Source: Moraxella sp. FZFQ2102
GTDB taxonomy: Bacteria > Pseudomonadota > Gammaproteobacteria > Pseudomonadales > Moraxellaceae
NCBI RefSeq assembly: GCF_024137865.1
Contig: NZ_CP099960.1
Location: 372,001 to 436,000, forward strand
Direction: 5' to 3'
DNA length: 64,000 bases
In this document: piece by piece, positions 45,683 to 54,937 of the stretch
Layout of the letters: every line of letters starts with the position of its first letter
How positions within the stretch are numbered: the first letter of the stretch is position 1
The notes under the pieces: generated by a model
Seen by the model: only the letters and a program-made list of their open reading frames with translations
Told to the model about the DNA's origin: nothing
The model's database searches: none
Translations under genes and position numbers: made by a program

Positions 45683-47458
45683 TTACGCAAAAAACCCAGC
45701 ATCAAACGCCATGATACTGCTTGATCCTGCCGCTGCCATCTTGGCGTGTGCATCTAAGCTTGGCAGACTGCGCGCGACGAAATAGTCGGCAAGTTTGCGT
45801 TTATTTTCATAAAACTCACCTGCCTTACCTTCGCACGCGTTGATGATCAACAGATACATATAGCCATAGCACAGATAGCCAACCGCGTGCAGATAATCGA
45901 CCGCGCTTGCGTTGATGGCATTGGCATCGTCTTTGCTGGCAGCGATCAGCTTGGCGGTCAGTTCGCGCACGGTTTGCACCGATGATTTGACACTTGCCAC
46001 GATGGAGTGCGATGAAGCACTTGCACCAGCCGCAGCATCAATCTCATCTAAGAATGCCGACATCGCCACGCCGCCATCTTTAACGACCTTACGACCCAAC
46101 AAATCCAGCGATTGAATGCCGTTCGTGCCTTCATAGATCTGTGAGATACGCGTATCGCGGACGATCTGCTCCATGCCCCATTCTTTGATATAGCCGTGTC
46201 CGCCGAATACCTGCTGACAGTCGATCGCTGCGGCGAATGATTTGTCAGTGACGAATGCTTTGACAATCGGCGTCAGTAGCGCGACTTTGGCATTGGCTGC
46301 TTTTGCTGCGGCGGTATCATCGCTGTATTTAGCGGTGTCGAGATTTTGTGCCACATACATCGCAAAGGTACGCGCCGCGACGCTGTTGGTCTTAGCATTC
46401 AAGAGCATACGGCGTACATCAGCAAAATGAATGATCGGATCGGCCGCTTTATCTGCATTGACGACACCGGTATCAGCACGACCTTGTAGGCGATCTTGGG
46501 CATAGCGCGCGGCATTTTGGTAAGCCAGTACACTTGCGCCAAGCCCTTGTAAGCCCATGGTCACGCGCTCATAGTTCATCATCACAAACATCGCAGCAAG
46601 GCCTGTATTCTCCGCACCGACCAGATAGCCTTTTGCACCGTCAAAATTCATCACGCAAGTGGCTGATGCTTTGATGCCCATCTTATGCTCGATGCTGCCT
46701 GCTTGCACGGCGTTGCGCTCGCCTAGGCTACCATCATCATTGACCATGAATTTTGGCACGATAAACAGCGAAATGCCCTTTGAGCCAGCTGGCGCGTCAG
46801 GCGTCTTAGCAAGCACCAAGTGAATGATATTTTCTGCCAAATCATGCTCGCCGCCGGTGATAAAAATCTTCGTACCCGTGATGGCATAGCTACCGTCATC
46901 ATTCGGTAGAGCGCGCGTCTTGATGATTCCAAGATCCGTGCCTGCGTGCGCTTCGGTCAAGCACATCGTCCCTGCCCATTGCCCTGCGTACATTTTCTCA
47001 AGGTATTTGGTTTTTTGTTCATCGCTAGCAGCAGCCAGTAAGCAGATACTGGCACCGACGGTGAGATTTGGATACAAGGCAAAAGATTGGTTGGTGGCAA
47101 AAAGCATCTCTTCGGTCAGCATCGTGACCATCTTTGGCATGCCTTGACCGCCGAAATTTGGATCACCGCCAAGTCCGATCCAGCCCGCTTCGGCATACTG
47201 CGCGAATGCTTGTCTGAAGCCTGCTGGCGTTGCCACTTTGCCATCGCCTAGGTATTTTGCCCCTTCTTCATCGCCCGATTGATTGATCGGCAGCAGCACT
47301 TCACTGGCAAATTTCGCCATCTCATCTAGAATCATATCGACCGTTTCTTCATCGACATGGCTGAGCTTTTCGTTATTTTGCCAAAATTTCGGCGCATCAA
47401 ACACTTCTTTTAGTGTAAAACGCATTTCATCCAAGGGAGCGGTATAGGTCAATGACAT
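45683..47458 (-). CDS. Acyl-CoA dehydrogenase (DmdC/long C-terminal type), copy 1
   Basis: A 591-residue FAD enzyme of fatty-acid or related acyl-CoA oxidation. The N-terminal helix domain (SLTYTAPLDEMRFTLKEVFD) is the type found in the ~600-residue acyl-CoA dehydrogenases; the flavin/substrate region shows GTMCLTEAHAGTDLGIIKTRA and ITGTKIFITGGEHDLAENI; the C-terminal half carries CQQVFGGHGYIKEWGMEQIVRDTRISQIYEGTNGIQSLDLLGRK. The start at 47458 has AAGGAA at 7 bp. It lies 142 bp downstream of a second gene of the same family, suggesting duplication with different chain-length preference. The substrate is unknown. Confidence 0.9.
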   Translation of the reverse strand: MSLTYTAPLDEMRFTLKEVFDAPKFWQNNEKLSHVDEETVDMILDEMAKFASEVLLPINQSGDEEGAKYLGDGKVATPAGFRQAFAQYAEAGWIGLGGDPNFGGQGMPKMVTMLTEEMLFATNQSFALYPNLTVGASICLLAAASDEQKTKYLEKMYAGQWAGTMCLTEAHAGTDLGIIKTRALPNDDGSYAITGTKIFITGGEHDLAENIIHLVLAKTPDAPAGSKGISLFIVPKFMVNDDGSLGERNAVQAGSIEHKMGIKASATCVMNFDGAKGYLVGAENTGLAAMFVMMNYERVTMGLQGLGASVLAYQNAARYAQDRLQGRADTGVVNADKAADPIIHFADVRRMLLNAKTNSVAARTFAMYVAQNLDTAKYSDDTAAAKAANAKVALLTPIVKAFVTDKSFAAAIDCQQVFGGHGYIKEWGMEQIVRDTRISQIYEGTNGIQSLDLLGRKVVKDGGVAMSAFLDEIDAAAGASASSHSIVASVKSSVQTVRELTAKLIAASKDDANAINASAVDYLHAVGYLCYGYMYLLIINACEGKAGEFYENKRKLADYFVARSLPSLDAHAKMAAAGSSSIMAFDAGFFA

Positions 47459-47600
47459 GATAATTTCCTTATAGTCGGTTTTTAAGTAATTCAAAATAAC
47501 AGCATGATTGCACCATTTAAAACAAAGCTAGAGATTAAGCCGCAGATGATATAAATCCAAGAAACGATCTATTGCTTCAAATGACACAATCATAGTAATT

Positions 47601-49433
47601 TTAATACACAAATTGCTCAATATCCATCGCCATCAAGGTCTCTTCGCCGCTGTTGATGCGTGCGACATGGACGGCGGTGCGTGGTAAGAGCTTGGTGAAA
47701 TAAAACTGCGCGGTCTTGATCTTGGCATCATAAAATCCATAATCACCGTGCAATGATTTATCACTGTCAAGATCTGCATCATACTCATCAAGCTTCACTT
47801 GCGCGACGACCGCCATGCGCGCCCACAGATAAGCAAGGGTCACATAGCCTGAGAAATACAGATAATCGACTGCGGCAGCACCGAGGGCGTCTGGGTTTTG
47901 TGTGCCTTGTAAGCCGATGCGTGCGGTGATGTCGCCCCACTGTTTATTCAGCTTGGCAAGTGGGCGGATGAATTGACCAAGTGCGTCATTTTCTTCATGT
48001 TCTTTACAGAATTTATGAATGATCTTGGTGAAATTGGCAAGCATACGCCCTTGCGAACCCATCACTTTACGACCCAACAAATCCAGCGACTGAATCTCTG
48101 TCGTGCCTTCGTACAAGCAAGCGATGCGCGTATCGCGGACATTTTGCTCCATGCCCCATTCGCTGATAAAGCCGTGACCGCCATAGACTTGCACACCGTG
48201 GTTCGCTGATTCAAAGCCTGTCTCGGTCAAGAACGCTTTAGCAATCGGTGTCAATAACGACAGCATATCATCGGCAAATTTCACATCCACACCATCGACG
48301 CCTGCGCCCTTATGCACGATGTCGGCATATTGTGACAGATAATACACCAGCGCGCGCCCACCTTCGGCAAAGGCTTTGGTGGTCAAAATCATATTGCGCA
48401 CCGCAGGATGGTGGATGATACGGTCAGCGGCTTTGTCTTTGTCTTTCACACCCGAAATGGCGCGCATCGCGGTACGGTCTTTGGCATAAGTGATTGCCCC
48501 TTGGAAAGCAAACTGCGCCGCCGTCAAGCCCTGAATCGCCGTGCCAATACGCGCGACATTCATAAAGGTAAACATACAGTTTAGACCGCGGTTTTCAGGG
48601 CCGATCAGATAACCTGTCGCACCGTCGAAATTCATCACACAAGTTGCTGATGCTTTGATACCCATCTTATGCTCGATCGAGCCACAAGTCACGCCATTGC
48701 GCGCACCGATTGAGCCATCGGCATTGACCAAGAATTTCGGCACGATAAATAGCGAAATACCCTTAGTGCCAGCTGGTGCGTCAGGTAGGCGTGCTAGCAC
48801 GATGTGGATGATGTTTTCGGTCAAATCATGCTCGCCTGCTGAGATGAAGATTTTTTGTCCTGTGATGGCATAGCTGCCGTCATCATTCGGCATGGCGCGT
48901 GTCTTGATGATGCCAAGATCTGAGCCTGCGTGCGCTTCAGTCAGACACATCGTACCCGACCACAGACCTGTGTTCAGCTTTTCTAGATAAGTGGCTTTTT
49001 GTTCATCAGTACCGTGGTGTTCGATGGTGGCGATCGCCCCGTGTGACAGCCCTGGGTACATAGAGAATGACCAGTTTGCCGTACCCATCATTTCGCTGAC
49101 CGCACTTGATAAAGTGGTTGGCAAGCCCATGCCGCCGTATTCAGGCTCGGCGGTCAAGGCAGGAAAGCCCAATTCACAGTAGCTTTCATACGCTTGTTTA
49201 AAGCCTGTCGGCGTATAGACATTACCATCTTCGAAGCGGCAGCCTTCGATGTCACCCGTACGATTCAATGGCGATAGCACGCTTTGGGCAAAATCCGCCG
49301 CCGCTTCTAAGTAACTATTAACCGTCTCGGTATCCAGTTCAGCGTAGGCAGGTAGGCGCGCGTAGTGGCTTTGGCTGTCTAGTAGCTCGTGCATGACGAA
49401 TTGAATGTCGCGAAGTGGGGCTGTGTATTGCAT
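47601..49433 (-). CDS. Acyl-CoA dehydrogenase (DmdC/long C-terminal type), copy 2
   Basis: A 610-residue paralogue of the gene at 45683-47458, with the same blocks: QYTAPLRDIQFVMHELLDS at the N-terminus, GTMCLTEAHAGSDLGIIKTRAMPNDDGSYAITGQKIFISAGEHDL, and GVQVYGGHGFISEWGMEQNVRDTRIACLYEGTTEIQSLDLLGRK. The two proteins clearly align over their whole length but differ strongly at the C-terminus. It precedes copy 1 on the minus strand. No thiolase, hydratase or fad regulator is adjacent. Confidence 0.9.
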   Translation of the reverse strand: MQYTAPLRDIQFVMHELLDSQSHYARLPAYAELDTETVNSYLEAAADFAQSVLSPLNRTGDIEGCRFEDGNVYTPTGFKQAYESYCELGFPALTAEPEYGGMGLPTTLSSAVSEMMGTANWSFSMYPGLSHGAIATIEHHGTDEQKATYLEKLNTGLWSGTMCLTEAHAGSDLGIIKTRAMPNDDGSYAITGQKIFISAGEHDLTENIIHIVLARLPDAPAGTKGISLFIVPKFLVNADGSIGARNGVTCGSIEHKMGIKASATCVMNFDGATGYLIGPENRGLNCMFTFMNVARIGTAIQGLTAAQFAFQGAITYAKDRTAMRAISGVKDKDKAADRIIHHPAVRNMILTTKAFAEGGRALVYYLSQYADIVHKGAGVDGVDVKFADDMLSLLTPIAKAFLTETGFESANHGVQVYGGHGFISEWGMEQNVRDTRIACLYEGTTEIQSLDLLGRKVMGSQGRMLANFTKIIHKFCKEHEENDALGQFIRPLAKLNKQWGDITARIGLQGTQNPDALGAAAVDYLYFSGYVTLAYLWARMAVVAQVKLDEYDADLDSDKSLHGDYGFYDAKIKTAQFYFTKLLPRTAVHVARINSGEETLMAMDIEQFVY

Positions 49434-49600
49434 AGCTTATCCTTAATTATCTTAAAAATTGATAGCCATAAAATAAGCGATACATCCAAATCATGCAAGC
49501 CACCCAAAGCGACTGATGGGTCATGTTTTGGGTTTGATTTGTATTTATTTTAAGTATTTGATAAGATAAATCATTCAATCTACCGTATTTTGAACATTTT

Positions 49601-50047
49601 ATGAAAACTTTATCTGACTATCTGTTTAATTTCGCCAATTTGCGGTGCTCGCCATCCAAGCTTGGTGTAGCACCCCATAAGCCAATTTTATTGCTCGCCG
49701 TCATTGATTTATTTGAAAAAGAATTAGTCAGCGGTGCTTATATTGAGATTTCATCAGCACTTGAACACGCCTTTAGCTGGCAGTGGGATAATTATGTCAA
49801 ATCAGCACACCAAAAACGGTTGGCAACACCTTTTTATCATCTAAGCAACGAAGGTTTTTGGACATTGGATACCCATCCAAATTTTGATGAAATAATGAAA
49901 AATAAATCAACCATCGGCAGCCTAAATCAGCTCAAAACACTGGTTTATGGTGCTATTTTGGATGATGAATTAGCACGGTTATTATCAGACGATGATAGTC
50001 GCACTCGCCTAAAAGACTGTTTAATCCAAACCTATTTTGCCGATTAA
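49601..50047 (+). CDS. Stand-alone domain resembling the DNA sulfur-binding domain of ScoMcrA-type HNH nucleases
   Basis: 148 residues. The segment APHKPILLLAVIDLFEKELVSG (~24-45) followed by an aromatic-rich block FSWQWDNY and PFYHLSNEGFWTLD is the pattern of the N-terminal domain of putative restriction HNH endonucleases, known in ScoMcrA as the phosphorothioate-DNA (sulfur) binding domain. The usual C-terminal HNH nuclease is absent: the protein stops after a short helical tail and a terminator follows. It may be a free-standing reader domain or a truncated nuclease. No dnd or other modification genes are near. No clear Shine-Dalgarno precedes the ATG, and codon use is more AT-rich than the neighbours, hinting at transfer. 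Confidence 0.6.
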   Translation: MKTLSDYLFNFANLRCSPSKLGVAPHKPILLLAVIDLFEKELVSGAYIEISSALEHAFSWQWDNYVKSAHQKRLATPFYHLSNEGFWTLDTHPNFDEIMKNKSTIGSLNQLKTLVYGAILDDELARLLSDDDSRTRLKDCLIQTYFAD

Positions 50048-50052
50048 TCAAC

Positions 50053-50085
50053 AAAAAAAGACTGGAAAATACCCAGTCTTTTGCT
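50053..50085. terminator. Bidirectional terminator between the SBD-like gene and purU
   Basis: AAAAGACTGG / CCAGTCTTTT stem with A and T runs on either side. Confidence 0.75.
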
Positions 50086-50099
50086 TAAAGCAGTTCGGC

Positions 50100-50975
50100 T
50101 CAATCAAACACCACTGTTTTACCACCATCGATGATGATGCGGTCTTCTAAATGCCATTTCACTGCGCGCGCCAAGACATCGCGCTCAATATCACGACCCA
50201 ATTCACGCAGATCAGTCACGCTATAGGCATGGCTCACGCGCTCGACACCCTGCTCGATGATCGGACCTTGATCAAGCTCACTTGTCACATAATGCGCGGT
50301 CGCACCGATAAGCTTCACGCCTTTTTCGAATGCTTGCTTATAAGGATTTGCACCGACGAATGCAGGCAAGAACGAGTGATGAATATTAATAATCCGCCCC
50401 TGCCACTGATCGACAAAGCTCGGGCTTAAAATCTGCATATAGCGCGCCAGCACCAGCAGATCATTATCCTTCATCACTTCATGGATCTTAGCATAAGCAT
50501 CTTCTTTATTGTCCTTATGCACAGGAATGTGGATGAACTCGATACCAAATGACTCCACCGACGCGCGCAGATCTTCATGATTGGACACCACTTGGGTGAT
50601 TTGACACGGTAGCGCGCCACGACTGTATCGCCATAGCAGCTCAAGCATGGCATGGTCTTCTTTAGAGACCAAAATACCGACTTTTTTCAGATCTTTTTGG
50701 CAATTTAGTTGCCAAGTCATCTGATATTTTTCGGCGACATTGGCAGCAAAAGTCGCCATCATCGCATCTTTTTTCAGCGCCAAGCCATCCAAATGAAACT
50801 CAACGCGCATAAAATACTTGCCACCATAAGCTTCTGTAGTATGTTGATCCAGCGAAATGATATTCGCCCCTTGGTGGTACAAAAAGCCCGATACCGCCTG
50901 CACGATACCCGACTGATCTTCACAAGTTACCAATAGGCGCGCAACTTCGCTTTCACAACCTTCACAATTACTCAT
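50100..50975 (-). CDS. purU: Formyltetrahydrofolate deformylase
   Basis: Hydrolyses 10-formyl-THF to THF and formate, balancing one-carbon pools and feeding PurT. The 291-residue protein has an N-terminal ACT domain (ARLLVTCEDQSGIVQAVSGFLYHQGANI) and a formyltransferase-type hydrolase domain with INIHHSFLPAFVGANPYKQAFEKGVKLIGATAHYVTSELDQGPII, which contains the catalytic Asn-His-Asp region. The N-terminus before the ACT domain has a local CEGC motif. The gene stands alone. Confidence 0.94.
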   Translation of the reverse strand: MSNCEGCESEVARLLVTCEDQSGIVQAVSGFLYHQGANIISLDQHTTEAYGGKYFMRVEFHLDGLALKKDAMMATFAANVAEKYQMTWQLNCQKDLKKVGILVSKEDHAMLELLWRYSRGALPCQITQVVSNHEDLRASVESFGIEFIHIPVHKDNKEDAYAKIHEVMKDNDLLVLARYMQILSPSFVDQWQGRIINIHHSFLPAFVGANPYKQAFEKGVKLIGATAHYVTSELDQGPIIEQGVERVSHAYSVTDLRELGRDIERDVLARAVKWHLEDRIIIDGGKTVVFD

Positions 50976-51003
50976 AATTTTACTCTTCTTGTTTGATACT
51001 CAT

Positions 51004-51043
51004 AAAAAAGACAACTAAGTATAAGCTTAATTGTCTTTTTTTT
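51004..51043 (-). terminator. Terminator of the TrpXYZ-type ABC operon
   Basis: AAAAAAGACAA pairs with TTGTCTTTTTT around an inner TAAG/CTTA stem, 45 bp after the ATPase stop codon. Confidence 0.7.
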
Positions 51044-51087
51044 ACAGCAAAGATTTGTTACTATGCTTCAGATTAACCCAAAATAGA

Positions 51088-51885
51088 TTAGCCCAAAATC
51101 AAGCTGTCATCTTCAACTTTCTCACCACGCGTTTTTTCAAACATATTCAGCAAATCCTGCACCGTCATGCCGCGGCGATCATCGCCCGAGACATCAAGCA
51201 CCACTTGACCTTGGTGCAGCATCACTGTGCGCGTGCCATGGGTCAAAGCCTGCTGCATCGAGTGCGTAACCATCATCGTGGTAAGCTTACCTTCACCGAC
51301 GATTTTATCAGTCAGCTCAAGCACGAACGCGGCAGTTTTTGGGTCAAGTGCGGCGGTATGCTCATCAAGCAATAGGATTTTTGATGGTTGTAAACTTGCC
51401 ATCAACAAACTCACCGCCTGACGCTGACCACCCGATAACAGACCCATGCGGTCGGTTAGGCGATTTTCTAGTCCCAATTTTAAGATGGCAAGCTTTTCGC
51501 GAAATAGCTCACGGTTTTTACTATTTAAAGCACTGCTCAAACCGCGCGCACCGCCACGCTTGAATGCCAATGCCATGTTCTCTTCGATGGTCAAAGCTTC
51601 ACAAGTGCCTGCCATCGGATCTTGGAATACGCGCGCCACTTGCTTAGCACGCTTATGGGTGTCTTGGCGTGTGACATCCTGACCGTTAATCTTGATCGTG
51701 CCACTATCGACACGCACCGCACCACTAATGGCGTTCAAAAAAGTCGATTTACCCGCGCCATTCGTACCGATGACAGTGACAAATTCACCATCAGCGATAG
51801 ACAGCGACAGACCGCGCAAGGCAGGGTTTTCGATCGGCGTACCTGGGTTGAAAGTCAGGCGTAAATCAGTTGCTTGTAACATCAT
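51088..51885 (-). CDS. ABC transporter ATP-binding protein (TrpZ/YnjD-like, ABC_sub_bind partner)
   Basis: A 265-residue ATPase with Walker A IGTNGAGKSTFLNAISG, signature LSGGQRQAVSLLMASL, and Walker B KILLLDEHTAALDPKTA. The His after the catalytic Glu is typical of ATPases paired with PF04392 binding proteins. It lies 7 bp after the permease gene; binding protein, permease and ATPase form one transporter. The solute is unknown; relatives (TrpXYZ) take up tryptophan or other aromatic amino acids. Confidence 0.9.
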   Translation of the reverse strand: MMLQATDLRLTFNPGTPIENPALRGLSLSIADGEFVTVIGTNGAGKSTFLNAISGAVRVDSGTIKINGQDVTRQDTHKRAKQVARVFQDPMAGTCEALTIEENMALAFKRGGARGLSSALNSKNRELFREKLAILKLGLENRLTDRMGLLSGGQRQAVSLLMASLQPSKILLLDEHTAALDPKTAAFVLELTDKIVGEGKLTTMMVTHSMQQALTHGTRTVMLHQGQVVLDVSGDDRRGMTVQDLLNMFEKTRGEKVEDDSLILG

Positions 51886-51892
51886 ACTCCCC

Positions 51893-52792
51893 TTATGCCT
51901 TTTTTGAGATCAATTTGGCTTTGAACTTCGGCAGCATCAAGACGATGACCACAAGCAAAGCGGTGACAAGATTTAGGTCTTGTGATTTAAAGCCTATGCC
52001 GCGCAGCAGCTCACTAGACAGCGCGATTTGGATGAATAAACGATACAAAATCGCACCGATAATCACCGCCAAAGTCATCCAAAAAATCCGCTTGGCAGAA
52101 ATGACCGCTTCACCGATAATCACCGCAGCCAAACCAATGACAATCGTACCGATACCCATCGAGACATCAGCAAAGCCTTGGGTCTGGACAAATAGCGCAC
52201 CTGATAGTGCAATCAGACCGTTTGAAATCGCCATACCAAGAATAATCACCCATGGGGTATTGATGCCTTGAGCCTGTGCCATGCGTAGGTTTGAGCCTGT
52301 GGCGCGCATCGCAAGACCTGTCTCAGTACTAAAGAACCAGTCCAGGGCAAGCTTAACCAAAACCACCACGCCTGCGACCACCGCCACACGCACCCAAAAG
52401 CCATTACCACCATCAATAAACGGCGTAAATACCGTCGGCTGACCAAGCAGCGGTAAGTTTGGCGCATCCATGATGCGAAGGTTCACTGAATATAGCGCGG
52501 TCATCATCAAGATACCTGCAAGTAGGTGTAAAATGCCCAATTTGACATGCAGCCACGCGGTCATCATCCCTGCCGCCATACCTGCCATCATACCAAAAAT
52601 ACACGCGACCCAAGGGTTGATACCTGCGACGATCGCCACACCTGCCACAGCACCACCCAAAGGGAAACTGCCGTCAGCGGTCAAATCAGGAAAATCCAAA
52701 ATACGAAACGAAATCAGCACGCCAAGTGCCATCAGGGCATAAATCAAGCCGCTTTCCAACGCCCCGAATAACGCAATCAAAGTCATGGGCAA
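51893..52792 (-). CDS. ABC transporter permease (branched-chain-type fold)
   Basis: A 299-residue inner-membrane protein with about eight hydrophobic segments and the branched-chain amino acid permease fold: FRILDFPDLTADGSFPLGGAVAGVAIVAGINPW at the N-terminus and GSNLRMAQAQGINTPWVIILGMAISNGLIALSGAL in the centre. This combination is found with TrpXYZ-type transporters. The ATG at 52792 follows a weak ribosome site. A terminator-like hairpin separates it from the binding-protein gene. Confidence 0.9.
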   Translation of the reverse strand: MPMTLIALFGALESGLIYALMALGVLISFRILDFPDLTADGSFPLGGAVAGVAIVAGINPWVACIFGMMAGMAAGMMTAWLHVKLGILHLLAGILMMTALYSVNLRIMDAPNLPLLGQPTVFTPFIDGGNGFWVRVAVVAGVVVLVKLALDWFFSTETGLAMRATGSNLRMAQAQGINTPWVIILGMAISNGLIALSGALFVQTQGFADVSMGIGTIVIGLAAVIIGEAVISAKRIFWMTLAVIIGAILYRLFIQIALSSELLRGIGFKSQDLNLVTALLVVIVLMLPKFKAKLISKKA

Positions 52793-52911
52793 TACTCGCC
52801 ATTAGATACAAAATGCCTATTATAACAAAATCCATGTCATGATAGAAACAAAAAAAGAATACAACCAATGCAAAAATCCGCTGATCAGAACTTATCAATT
52901 TGGCAGACTAT

Positions 52912-52946
52912 AAAACAAACCCAAGCCATCAACTGCCTTGGGTTTG
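52912..52946 (-). terminator. Hairpin between binding-protein and permease genes
   Basis: CAAACCCAAG / CTTGGGTTTG stem followed on the minus strand by TTTT; a second stem (CTTGGTRTG type, 52955-52982) lies just upstream. Likely reduces expression of the permease and ATPase relative to the binding protein. Confidence 0.6.
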
Positions 52947-53007
52947 AGTTTATGCTTGGTATGCCAAACCGACACACCAAGCTGCATTGATCTTAAGTTT
53001 TATAAGC

Positions 53008-54009
53008 TTACTCAACCACTTTGGCAGCACGATCTAGCACAGCCTGTGGCAAGGTTACGCCTTGCTCTTCAGCGTGCTTTTTGCTGACATATAGGTCAAG
53101 ATTTTGTGAAACATACACAGGGATAGCGTCTGGCTTTTCACCTTTTAGCACTTTACCGATGATCTTGCCTGCTTCTTTGCCAAGATCGGTATAGTTCACA
53201 CCCAATGCCGCCACAGAACCACGCTCAACAGTACTGGTATCACCTGAAATCAATGGAATCTTCGCTTGTTTTGCCACTTGGTACAAAGCTTCGTACGCAT
53301 TGACGACATTATTATCCGTCGAAGTATAAATCACATCAACTTTACCCACCAAAGCATTTGCCGCTTGGGTGATGTCGCTTGATTTTGGTGCTGGTGATTC
53401 GATGACATTGATGCCAAGCGGTGCTAATTTTTCTTTTAGATTTTTTAGCACGATGGTTGAATTGACTTCACCTGGGCTATAGACATAGCCGACATTTTTG
53501 ACATTCGGGATCAGTTCGCGAATCAGATCAATTTGTGGCTCGTATGGTAGCAAATCTGATGCGCCTGTGATGTTGTTGCCTGATTTTTCCATACTAGCAA
53601 CAAGCTTAGCTTCCACAGGATCGGTCACAGCTGAGAATACCACTGGAATATCCGTCGTCGCTGCTGCCACTGCTTGTGCTGATGGCGTGGCGATGGCGTA
53701 GATAAGATCAGGTTTATCCGCGACGAACTGCTTGGCGATCTGACCTGCTGTCGCCATGTTGCCTTGGGCTGATTGGAAAGTTACCTTTAGGTTTTCGCCT
53801 TCTTTAAAGCCGTCAGCCGCAAGCTGCTCAAGTGCGCCCGTGCGTGCCGCGTCCAATGCTGGATGCTCAACGATGGCTGTGATAGCAATGGTCTTGCTCT
53901 CGGTGCTGGCAGCAGCTGCACTATCAGCAGGCTTATCGCCACCACACGCGGTCAATGCCATCGCTGCAAGGCTTGCCCAAAGGGTTGTTTTCAAAAACTT
54001 CATTGTCAT
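53008..54009 (-). CDS. ABC transporter substrate-binding lipoprotein (PF04392, TrpX-like)
   Basis: About 333 residues. The signal peptide (MKFLKTTLWASLAAMALTAC) ends in a lipobox. The mature part has the ABC_sub_bind pattern: IAITAIVEHPALDAARTGALEQLAADGF, VFSAVTDPVEAKLV, IYTSTDNNVVNAYEAL and IPLISGDTSTVERGSVAALGVNYTDLG. The start at 54009 (MTMKFLK) has AAGGAG at 7 bp. It heads a three-gene minus-strand operon with the permease and ATPase genes. Tryptophan or a related aromatic compound is a possible substrate, by family only. Confidence 0.9.
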   Translation of the reverse strand: MTMKFLKTTLWASLAAMALTACGGDKPADSAAAASTESKTIAITAIVEHPALDAARTGALEQLAADGFKEGENLKVTFQSAQGNMATAGQIAKQFVADKPDLIYAIATPSAQAVAAATTDIPVVFSAVTDPVEAKLVASMEKSGNNITGASDLLPYEPQIDLIRELIPNVKNVGYVYSPGEVNSTIVLKNLKEKLAPLGINVIESPAPKSSDITQAANALVGKVDVIYTSTDNNVVNAYEALYQVAKQAKIPLISGDTSTVERGSVAALGVNYTDLGKEAGKIIGKVLKGEKPDAIPVYVSQNLDLYVSKKHAEEQGVTLPQAVLDRAAKVVE

Positions 54010-54422
54010 CCCAAAACTCCTTAACATAAAAACGGTCGTAAAATCAACGCACAAGCCCTGATTATTGGGGAGATGTGCTTATGTTGGCAGTTTATCACAA
54101 TCAATTTTGGCGAACAAGCAATTTTATGGACTTTTTAGCAATTTTTGATGGCTTGGGATGGGTGTGTTAAATTAGGTGTAAATCTGATGGTTTTGGCAAG
54201 CAAATCATCAAGTGCGGTTTTCTTATCAATAAGATCGCCGATGTGTTAATTTGCCAAGATTTTTATAAAATTATATTATTAAAATCAGTATCTTATGATA
54301 AATTGGTGTGCAGGGGATATACCCTACAGTATTGGTGGTTATTATTATTTTTTGCCTTTCGTAAGCCAAAATAAAAGACTTGCAGCAGTTACTACAAGCC
54401 TTTGATTTTTATCAAGAAAATT
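54010..54422. other. Gene-free region between the ABC binding-protein gene and tRNA-Ile2
   Basis: About 410 bp with no supported gene. Contains the promoter region of the binding-protein gene and, at 54304-54327, a degenerate relative of the GGTGCG palindromes (GGTGTG ... ATACCCTAC). Nothing else recognised. Confidence 0.5.
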
Positions 54423-54499
54423 TGGTAGGCCCAGCAGGGCTCGAACCTGCGACCAAAGGATTATGAGTCCTCTGCTCTAACCGACTGAGCTATAGGCCC
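54423..54499 (-). tRNA. ileX: tRNA-Ile2 (CAU anticodon, lysidine-modified)
   Basis: 77 nt including an encoded CCA. On the minus strand: acceptor GGGCCTA, D-arm GCTC-AGTCGGTTA-GAGC, anticodon stem-loop with CTCATAA (anticodon CAT), TTCGAGC T-loop. The anticodon fits Met or Ile2. The acceptor C4-G69 and C5-G68 pairs are TilS (lysidine synthetase) recognition elements, and the anticodon arm GACTCATAATC with following TTTGGTCG matches Ile2 rather than elongator Met. Position 1 is a G-U pair with 72. Confidence 0.85.
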
Positions 54500-54591
54500 A
54501 AATTAAGCGCGTATTATACCCAAAGTGCCAAGTTTAGTAAAGCCCAAAAACCATTTAGTAATTACTGCTATTGTGCGAATCTAACTTGATG

Positions 54592-54759
54592 CTATACATC
54601 ATCCTTATCCAGATTGACAAGCACGCGCTTTAAGACCGATTGATGAAAATCTTTTGGCATGGGTACGGCTTGATAATCATCCTTTTTCATACGCTCAAGT
54701 GTATCGATTAATTTGGCATTGATCATTTCGCGGTAATTTTGCTTAGCCTTTCTTGCCAT
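54592..54759 (-). CDS. Possible 55-residue small basic/acidic protein
   Basis: An open frame from ATG 54759 to TAG 54592 encodes MARKAKQNYREMINAKLIDT and onward, ending VLVNLDKDDV. It is charged, helical-looking and without hydrophobic segments. Codon use resembles neighbouring genes. It has only a weak ribosome-binding site and no family I recognise; size and character would suit a small DNA-binding or antitoxin-like protein, but there is no toxin next to it. Expression is unproven. Confidence 0.35.
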   Translation of the reverse strand: MARKAKQNYREMINAKLIDTLERMKKDDYQAVPMPKDFHQSVLKRVLVNLDKDDV

Positions 54760-54937
54760 CGCATAGCTACTTTACATGGGCGAAAAATCATCATTTTTCA
54801 GTGCATATCCCATAAGCCCACCTTATTGATTGCTCTTAAAATTTTTCTAAGATTTAGTATAGCACACTTTTATGGTGCAATATCAAGGCGTTTAAACATT
54901 GATAGCATCCGCTACAATTTATAAACCATTTGGCAAA

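Noticed and set aside
54423..54499. tRNA-Met for the CAT anticodon gene
   Set aside because: The acceptor C4-G69/C5-G68 pairs and the anticodon arm fit Ile2 (lysidine) rather than elongator Met; fMet features are absent.
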